Shown in pieces: positions 59,017-64,000 of a stretch of 64,000 bases of DNA (within the stretch, counting starts at the first letter, position 1; each line of letters begins with the position of its first letter). This DNA is from Leucobacter salsicius M1-8 (lineage in GTDB: Bacteria > Actinomycetota > Actinomycetes > Actinomycetales > Microbacteriaceae), in the NCBI RefSeq assembly GCF_000350525.1, contig NZ_AOCN01000007.1, forward strand, positions 124,001 to 188,000, read 5' to 3'. The notes under the pieces are model-generated. The model did no database searches. It saw nothing but the letters and a program-made list of their open reading frames with translations, and was not told where the DNA came from. A program made the position numbers and the translations under genes.

Positions 59017-60170
59017 GCGCCCCGCGATGCGTCGGTCTCGGGGGCGAGCGGCCGCAGCGCCTCAATCGGCGCGTAGAGCGGCAGCTCGGCCTCGGGCCGG
59101 ATCGCCGCGTCGAACGGGGGCGCCACGCGCACCGCGAGCTCGGTGCCGTCGGCGAGCTCGACGGTCGCGCGCAGGTCGGTGCCCATGTAGACGAGCTTCG
59201 TCACGCGCCCGGTCGCGAACTTCTCACCGGTCGGATCGAAGTGAATGCGTTCGGGCCGGATCGTGAGGGTGACGTCCCCGGTCGGTGTGGGCACTGATTT
59301 GGCGAGCCGGATCGCGTCGCCGCCGGGCAGCTGCACAGTGAGGGCGTCGTCCTCGCCGCGCGTAGCCTGCGTGGTGATGAAGTTCGTCTCGCCGATGAAG
59401 TCGGCCACGAATCGGCTAGCCGGCTTCTCGTAGATCTCCTCGGGAGTGCCGATTTGCTCGGGTCGACCGTCATTGAACACCGCGATCCGGTCCCCCATGC
59501 TCAGTGCTTCCTCCTGGTCGTGCGTCACGAACACGAAGGTGATGCCAGTGGTGCGCTGCAGCCGCTTCAGCTCGGACTGCATGCCCCGACGCAGCTTCAG
59601 GTCGAGCGCCGCGAGGGGTTCATCGAGCAGCAGCACCTGGGGCTGCTTCGCGAGGGCGCGGGCGAGCGCGACGCGCTGCTGCTGACCGCCCGAGAGCTGC
59701 TCAGGTTTGCGATTCGCCATTTCAGACATCTGCACAAGCGCGAGCATTTCTTCGACGCGCGCCCGCACGCGGGCCTTCGACATGCCTTCCATCTCGAGCC
59801 CGAAGGCGATGTTGTCGGCGACCGTGAGGTGCGGAAACAGGGCGTAGGACTGGAACACGGTGTTGACCGGGCGGGCGTGGGGTGCGAGCTGATCGATACG
59901 TCGATCGCCCAACACGATCTCGCCGTCGTCGAGGGTTTCAAGACCTGCGATCGACCGCAGGAGCGTCGTCTTGCCACAGCCAGAGGGGCCGAGCATTACA
60001 AAGAACTCGCCCTGGGCAATCGTGAACGAGACGTCGTCGATGGCGTGCACATGAGTTTTCTCTGGCGTGATGAAGGTCTTGCGAGCGTGTGAAATGCGCA
60101 GTTCACCCGAGGGGGAATCCTCTGGCCGCACACGGTCAAGACCTGAGATGGTGGGAATGGGGGTAGTCAT
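59013..60170 (-). CDS. potA: Polyamine ABC transporter ATP-binding protein (PotA)
   Basis: The 385-residue ATPase has Walker A LGPSGCGKTTLLRSIAG, Q-loop VFQSYALFPHLTV, signature LSGGQQQRVALARAL, Walker B LLLDEPLAALD and H-loop FVTHDQEEALSM. The C-terminal TOBE-type regulatory domain (RLAKSVPTPTGDVTLTIRPERIHF..) follows. It heads the potABCD operon and lies divergent to the TetR gene with 150 bases between; that regulator is the likely repressor. Confidence 0.93.
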   Translation of the reverse strand: MTTPIPTISGLDRVRPEDSPSGELRISHARKTFITPEKTHVHAIDDVSFTIAQGEFFVMLGPSGCGKTTLLRSIAGLETLDDGEIVLGDRRIDQLAPHARPVNTVFQSYALFPHLTVADNIAFGLEMEGMSKARVRARVEEMLALVQMSEMANRKPEQLSGGQQQRVALARALAKQPQVLLLDEPLAALDLKLRRGMQSELKRLQRTTGITFVFVTHDQEEALSMGDRIAVFNDGRPEQIGTPEEIYEKPASRFVADFIGETNFITTQATRGEDDALTVQLPGGDAIRLAKSVPTPTGDVTLTIRPERIHFDPTGEKFATGRVTKLVYMGTDLRATVELADGTELAVRVAPPFDAAIRPEAELPLYAPIEALRPLAPETDASRGA

Positions 60171-60231
60171 CCAGTCGCCTGCTCTCTGCGAACCGGGTCT
60201 GCGCCGATGCAGACCCTAATGCTGGATAAAG

Positions 60232-60244
60232 CTAATGGGGTTAG
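60232..60244. promoter_or_regulatory. Candidate TetR operator (CTAA-N5-TTAG dyad)
   Basis: CTAATGGGGTTAG lies in the A/T-rich centre of the potA-tetR divergent region, next to further TTAG/CTAA half-sites (CCCTAATGC to its left, TTAGATTAAG overlapping its right arm). Its position suits a TetR repressor acting on both promoters. Confidence 0.35.
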
Positions 60245-60320
60245 ATTAAGTTTGCAAGTGTCTGGTCTTGAGCTTTACCAAGCTGAGACCATCGAACACG
60301 TTCTCGACGAGGAGGCGATC

Positions 60321-60995
60321 ATGAGTGAACCGACGACGGAGCCTTCCTCCGCGCCGCGAAAACCGGGACGCCCGTCGAGGCCGCCCCTCACCGAAGCCAT
60401 GATCGCGCAGGCCGCACTCGAGATCATCGATGAACACGACTGGCAGTCGTGCACAATGAAGGCCCTCGCGCAGCGGCTCGGTGTGCGCGCCCCCTCGCTG
60501 TACCACCACGTCGCAGGCCAGCACGAGATCGTTGATTTGGTGCGCAAGCTGGTCGTGAGCGAGATACACGATCCGGCGATCTTGGATCTACCCGCGGCCG
60601 AGGCGATGTGGCAGTTTGGCATCGCGTATTACCGCGCATTCGCCAAGCATCCCAACACGATTCAGCTGCTCAGCACGACACCCATTCGCGACCGGGACAC
60701 CCTGCAGATGTATGAGGTGTTTCTGCAGGCGCTCGTGCGGGGTGGTTGGGACAAGCAGCGCGCGCTCGAGGCCCTGCTGGGGCTCGAGCACCTCGCCCTC
60801 GGGTTCGCGTTCGAGTGGAACGCCGAAGACCTGATGCTGGATCCCGTAGCCGCGGCCGCCCACGGGGCGCCGCTCGTGGCCGAGATCACGCACGACCGCA
60901 CGAATCAGAACGCCATCGCCGAGAGCACCTTTCGCAGCCTGCTGGGCCGCTACATCGCGATGTTCGAGATGGAGGCCGGTGACCAGAGCCTATGA
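60321..60995 (+). CDS. TetR-family regulator with TetR_C-like ligand domain
   Basis: The 224-residue protein opens with a Pro/Arg-rich segment (APRKPGRPSRPPLTEAMIAQ), then the TetR helix-turn-helix (AALEIIDEHDWQSCTMKALAQRLGVRAPSLYHHVAGQHEIVDLV) and an all-helical ligand domain resembling the TetR_C class (LEALLGLEHLALGFAFEWNAED). GAGGAGG precedes the ATG at 60321; the longer open frame to 60207 crosses the promoter region. It is divergent from potABCD and probably controls it. Its end overlaps the convergent EamA gene by six bases. Confidence 0.9.
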   Translation: MSEPTTEPSSAPRKPGRPSRPPLTEAMIAQAALEIIDEHDWQSCTMKALAQRLGVRAPSLYHHVAGQHEIVDLVRKLVVSEIHDPAILDLPAAEAMWQFGIAYYRAFAKHPNTIQLLSTTPIRDRDTLQMYEVFLQALVRGGWDKQRALEALLGLEHLALGFAFEWNAEDLMLDPVAAAAHGAPLVAEITHDRTNQNAIAESTFRSLLGRYIAMFEMEAGDQSL

Positions 60996-61862
60996 GTGCT
61001 GCTCGCGGCGCCCGCCGCGTTGAGCGGCCACCCCCGCGATCACGACAATCGCGATTCCGGCGATCTGTAGGATCGAGGGGGCCTGGCTCAGCACGAGAAT
61101 GCCCATGACCACGCCGAGCGCCGGTTCGATCGACAGCAGCGTACCGAATGCGGTGTGGGTCATGCGTCTGAGGGCCAGCATCTCGAGCCCGAACGAGATA
61201 ACAGGAGCGATCAGCGCAATGCCCGCGGCGAGCAGCAGCACCCAGAGCTCGGGGTTACCGCCGAGTACCTGGGGCAGGCCGATCACCGTCGTGAACACTG
61301 CAGCGACGGGAATCGTGATCGCGAGGCCGCTAATACCCGCGTAGCGGTCGCCCACGAACTGGGTGAACACGTTGTACAGCCCCCAGCAGACACCGGCGAG
61401 CAGCGCGAAGCCAACACCCACAAGGTCGATCTCGCCCTGCCAGGGTTCGGTGAGCAGTACGACCCCGACGAGCGCGAGCGCTGGCCAGGCATAGGCGCTA
61501 CGCTTCTTGTTCGCGATCGCGGCGACCGCGAGCGGGCCGAGAAACTCGATGGCGACGGCGGTGCCGAGCGGAATGCGCTCGACCGCCATCAAGAAGAAGG
61601 TCGTCATGAACCCGGTCACGAGCCCCAGCACGAGCAGCGCCGGCACATCCTTCCCCCGGATCGACCGCAGCTTCGGGCGCACGATGGCGAGCAACAGCAC
61701 TGCCCCAAAGCACATGCGCAACCAGGCGGTGCCTCCGGCCCCGACCTGTTCGATCACGGTCACGGAGAGCGCGTTCGACAGCTGAATCAGCAGCATGGCG
61801 GCGACCGCGAGTGACCACGGCGGAATGGCCGCCCCGCTGGGCTTCGACGTTAGGCGGTTCAC
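60990..61862 (-). CDS. EamA-family (DMT superfamily) exporter, RhtA-like
   Basis: The 290-residue protein has ten hydrophobic helices in two EamA repeats. The first has WLRMCFGAVLLLAIVRPKLR and FFLMAVERIPLGTAVAIEFLGPLAVA; the second has PVISFGLEMLALRRMTHTAFGTLLSIEPALGVVMGILVLSQ. The 'IPLGTAVAIEFLGPL' and 'FGTLLSIEPA' motifs are those of RhtA-type threonine/homoserine exporters. GGAG precedes the GTG start. The substrate is unproven; amino-acid or metabolite export is the family role. Confidence 0.9.
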   Translation of the reverse strand: MNRLTSKPSGAAIPPWSLAVAAMLLIQLSNALSVTVIEQVGAGGTAWLRMCFGAVLLLAIVRPKLRSIRGKDVPALLVLGLVTGFMTTFFLMAVERIPLGTAVAIEFLGPLAVAAIANKKRSAYAWPALALVGVVLLTEPWQGEIDLVGVGFALLAGVCWGLYNVFTQFVGDRYAGISGLAITIPVAAVFTTVIGLPQVLGGNPELWVLLLAAGIALIAPVISFGLEMLALRRMTHTAFGTLLSIEPALGVVMGILVLSQAPSILQIAGIAIVVIAGVAAQRGGRREQHS

Positions 61863-61876
61863 TTCGCCGTCTCCTT

Positions 61877-61900
61877 TGCACGATGCTCGGGCGTCGTGCA
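61877..61900 (-). terminator. Weak hairpin between FMN-reductase and EamA genes
   Basis: TGCACGA and TCGTGCA form a 7-bp stem with a 10-base loop in the 86-base gap; it may end the FMN-reductase transcript. Confidence 0.3.
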
Positions 61901-61948
61901 GCCGCAGCTCAAGCGCCCAAAACTGCAGCCTACTGCACCGACGAGCTC

Positions 61949-62524
61949 CTAGTGGACGAGCGCGTTCTCGGTGAGTGTGGCGCTCGCTGCGCGCAACGCA
62001 TCCGCCGCAACCGCGACGATCGGTTCCGCATCAACGAGCCGCCAATCGGTGCCATAGCCGTCGCGCGGGATCGTGATCTCGACGCTGCCCGCCGCGGTAT
62101 TGAGCCCAATGAAGTCGAGCACCTGCTGCAGCTGGGCGGCGGCCTGACCGCCACCGTGACCGCCGTAACTCACGATGAGCGCAGGCTGCGCCTTCCACTC
62201 TGCGTACAGGTAGTCGATGGCGTTCTTGAGCGCCGCCGGGTAGCCCCCGTTGTACTGCGGGGTCAGGAACACAACCGAGTCGCTCCCGGCGATGATCTCG
62301 CTCCAGGCTTTGGTGTGCGCGTGCGTGTAGTTGCCCATCGCGGGCATCAGCGGCTCGTCGAGCATCGGCAGGTTGAGTTCGGCAAGATCGATGATCTGCA
62401 CGCGTGCACCTGAGGCCTCGGCAATGATCGGCGCGATTGCCTCGGCGATCTGGTCACCAATGCGCACGGGGCGCACGCTGCCGACGACGATGCTGATGAG
62501 CGGGCGCTCAGTGATTTCGGTCAT
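61949..62524 (-). CDS. NADPH-dependent FMN reductase (flavodoxin-like fold)
   Basis: The 191-residue protein begins ISIVVGSVRPVRIGDQIAEAI (FMN phosphate loop GSxRxxRxG), followed by VFLTPQYNGGYPAALKNAIDYL (the PxYNxxxPxxLKNAID motif) and ALIVSYGGHGGGQAAAQLQ. This is the NADPH-FMN reductase/azoreductase-like family. It produces reduced FMN or reduces quinones and azo compounds, and could feed the LLM monooxygenase encoded elsewhere in the window. ATG 62524 has GAAAGG 12 bases upstream; an ATG at 62557 would add 11 residues. The upstream part of the longer open frame overlaps the MFS gene and is not coding. Confidence 0.9.
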   Translation of the reverse strand: MTEITERPLISIVVGSVRPVRIGDQIAEAIAPIIAEASGARVQIIDLAELNLPMLDEPLMPAMGNYTHAHTKAWSEIIAGSDSVVFLTPQYNGGYPAALKNAIDYLYAEWKAQPALIVSYGGHGGGQAAAQLQQVLDFIGLNTAAGSVEITIPRDGYGTDWRLVDAEPIVAVAADALRAASATLTENALVH

Positions 62525-62577
62525 GGAGAGACTGGTCCTTTCGGGGTGGAGTGACATTTCGATCCGGATCAGCGACG

Positions 62578-64000
62578 CTACGCGTCGCTCGGGCTGGGCT
62601 TGCGTACAAAGAACGCACCGATCACGACGAGCAGCGAGAGCACCGCGCCGATCTGGAATGCGGACTGGATTCCTCCCGCGGCCGCGGTGACCGCGGTTGA
62701 TCCGGAGCTGATGAGTTCGGCGGTGCGACCCGACAGGATGGTGATGAACAGCGCGGTTCCAGCTGCGCCCGCGACCTGCTGAATCGCGCTTACCGTCGCC
62801 GATCCGTGCGAGTAGAGCTCGGGGCCGAGGGCCCCAAGCGCCGATGTAAACAGCGGGGTGAACATGAGCGCGAGGCCGATCGACAGAGTCAAGTGCGCGG
62901 CCACAATGAACCAGGGCTGCGTCGTGGCTGTGACGGTCGAAAGCGCCCAGAGTGCTGCGCTCACGATGATACTGCCGGGAATCACGACCGGGCGGGGGCC
63001 GAATCGGTCGAAGAGTTTGCCGACCGTAGGGGCGACGAGGCCCATCACGAGTCCGCCGGGCAGCATCATCATGCCGGTCGTCACGGGTGAGAGCTGCAGC
63101 ACGTCTTGCAGGTAGAGCGGCAACAGGATGAGGGTGCCAAACATCGCCGCCATCATGAGCGTCATCAGTCCTATGGCGATGGCGAAGCTGGGGCTGCGGA
63201 ACGTACGCAGATCGAGCAGCGCGCGATTGGTGCGCTGCAGCACGAGCTGGCGCCACACGAACGTGGCGATGCCGAGGGCACCGGCTCCGAGCGCGATCCA
63301 CATCTGCTGGGCGGGCCCACCGGCGGCGACGCCACCGATCAGGCTGAGCCCGAAGACGAGGCCGCCGAATCCGATGGCCGAAAGCACGACCGAGAGCGCG
63401 TCGATGCGACCCACCTGGGTCTCGCCGATGTTCTTGATGCGCAGGTTACCGACCACCAGCATCACGATGGCGATGGGCAACACAAGCCAGAACAGGAAGC
63501 GCCAGGACGAGACGCTCAAGATGAAGCCCGAGATCGTCGGGCCGAGCGCGGGTGCGACCGATATGACGATGGAGATCCGGCCCATGAAGCGGCCGCGAGC
63601 GTTCGCGGGCACGACCGTCATGATGGTCGTCATCAGGAGCGGCATCATGACTGCGGTGCCCGTGGCTTGCACGATGCGGCCCGCGAGCAGCACCTCGAAG
63701 CCCGGGGCGGTCGCCGCGATCAGCGTGCCGAACGAGAAGAGACTCATGGCGATCGTGAACATCTGCCGCGTGGTGAAGCGCTGCAGCAGGTAACCCGTCA
63801 TGGGAATGATGACGGCGAGCGTCAGCATGAATGCGGTCGTGAGCCACTGTGCGGCCGCGATCGTGATGCCGAGGTCGGAGACGAGGCTGGGAATCGCGAC
63901 GCCCATGATCGTCTCGTTGAGCATCACGACGAACGCAGCGCCAAGCATTAACCAGATGACGCTGAGCGAACGCTCGTCGCCGAAGGGCTGTGGTTGGGTG
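62578..64000 (-). CDS. DHA2-family MFS multidrug exporter (partial, start beyond window)
   Basis: The frame is open to the right edge (473 codons seen, starting TQPQPFGDERSLSVIWLMLG). Fourteen-helix DHA2 features are present: FVVMLNETIMGVAIPSLVSDL (helix 1 motif D1), TGYLLQRFTTRQMFTIAMSLF (loop 2-3), RIVQATGTAVMMPLLMTTI, and GPTISGFILSVSSWRFLFWLVLP (motif C region with GP). It belongs to the EmrB/QacA/LfrA group of proton-driven drug exporters. The FMN-reductase gene follows 53 bases downstream on the same strand, so the two are probably cotranscribed. Confidence 0.9.
   Translation of the reverse strand, partial: TQPQPFGDERSLSVIWLMLGAAFVVMLNETIMGVAIPSLVSDLGITIAAAQWLTTAFMLTLAVIIPMTGYLLQRFTTRQMFTIAMSLFSFGTLIAATAPGFEVLLAGRIVQATGTAVMMPLLMTTIMTVVPANARGRFMGRISIVISVAPALGPTISGFILSVSSWRFLFWLVLPIAIVMLVVGNLRIKNIGETQVGRIDALSVVLSAIGFGGLVFGLSLIGGVAAGGPAQQMWIALGAGALGIATFVWRQLVLQRTNRALLDLRTFRSPSFAIAIGLMTLMMAAMFGTLILLPLYLQDVLQLSPVTTGMMMLPGGLVMGLVAPTVGKLFDRFGPRPVVIPGSIIVSAALWALSTVTATTQPWFIVAAHLTLSIGLALMFTPLFTSALGALGPELYSHGSATVSAIQQVAGAAGTALFITILSGRTAELISSGSTAVTAAAGGIQSAFQIGAVLSLLVVIGAFFVRKPSPSDA

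Noticed and set aside
62558-63301. N-terminal 250-residue extension of the FMN-reductase ORF
   Set aside because: It overlaps the MFS exporter in another frame and is His/Arg-rich; the flavodoxin-like domain starts at 62524.
63106-63951. 281-residue plus-strand ORF rich in His, Asp, Glu and Arg
   Set aside because: It is the exact antisense of the DHA2 exporter helices; low complexity arises from complementing hydrophobic codons.
1-64000. Search for IS elements, prophage genes, rRNA or replication origin
   Set aside because: No transposase, integrase, phage structural gene, rRNA sequence or DnaA-box cluster was found on either strand.

Overview
The window reads as a high-GC actinobacterial chromosome segment, most likely from the Microbacteriaceae (Leucobacter-like; this is inference). 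The basis is strong G/C third-position codon use, a DUF222/13E12 HNH protein, HtaA haem-domain proteins, an LSNTG cell-wall sorting signal, an IdeR/DtxR-type iron box, and several genes that look leaderless (TAnnnT exactly 6-7 nt before the start codon). No rRNA, tRNA, CRISPR array, insertion sequence or prophage was seen.

Layout. 1-12.6 kb: housekeeping and metabolic genes. These include a truncated 13E12 gene, an amidohydrolase, a DUF1295 membrane protein, an acyl-CoA ligase, a quinone/electrophile-detoxification group (DoxX + two-domain VOC dioxygenase + F420-reductase-like protein) divergent from a MarR regulator with an odd cysteine-repeat tail, a lipase-like hydrolase, a PIG-L deacetylase, a DHFR-like reductase and TrmL. 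12.6-19.8 kb: a compact, overlapping cassette of helicase, phospholipase-D-like protein and DUF6361-type protein, with an Mrr endonuclease just upstream. It looks like an anti-phage defence system that I cannot match to a named one. 19.9-24.9 kb: PIF1-like helicase-BRCT fusion, SDR, zinc alcohol dehydrogenase and a zincin-fold protein whose HExxH motif is destroyed.

24.9-33.9 kb: a seven-gene operon of acetamidase/formamidase, complete Dpp/Opp-type ABC importer and proline-iminopeptidase-like hydrolase, divergent from an FCD GntR regulator with striking palindromes between them. 33.9-41.6 kb: methyltransferase, Lrp regulator, NhaC-like antiporter, PLP class-V enzyme, and two unrecognised genes, one apparently frameshifted. 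41.2-47.1 kb: the most unusual module, consisting of a LysR regulator, a 1012-residue single-chain protein made of cytochrome P450 + adrenodoxin-reductase-like FAD/NADPH module + C-terminal flavodoxin, and a MHS-family transporter. A small HtaA-like protein is translationally coupled behind the LysR gene. 47.2-49.5 kb: an iron-box-controlled, wall-anchored beta-propeller/HtaA protein.

49.5-55 kb: a TPP riboswitch controls a thiamine-precursor ABC importer (thiYXZ type). Diverging from it are YkoF-like, flavin monooxygenase and GNAT genes in an overlapping array. 55-64 kb: SDR, the complete potABCD polyamine importer divergent from a TetR regulator, an EamA exporter, an NADPH-FMN reductase, and a DHA2-type MFS exporter that runs off the right edge.
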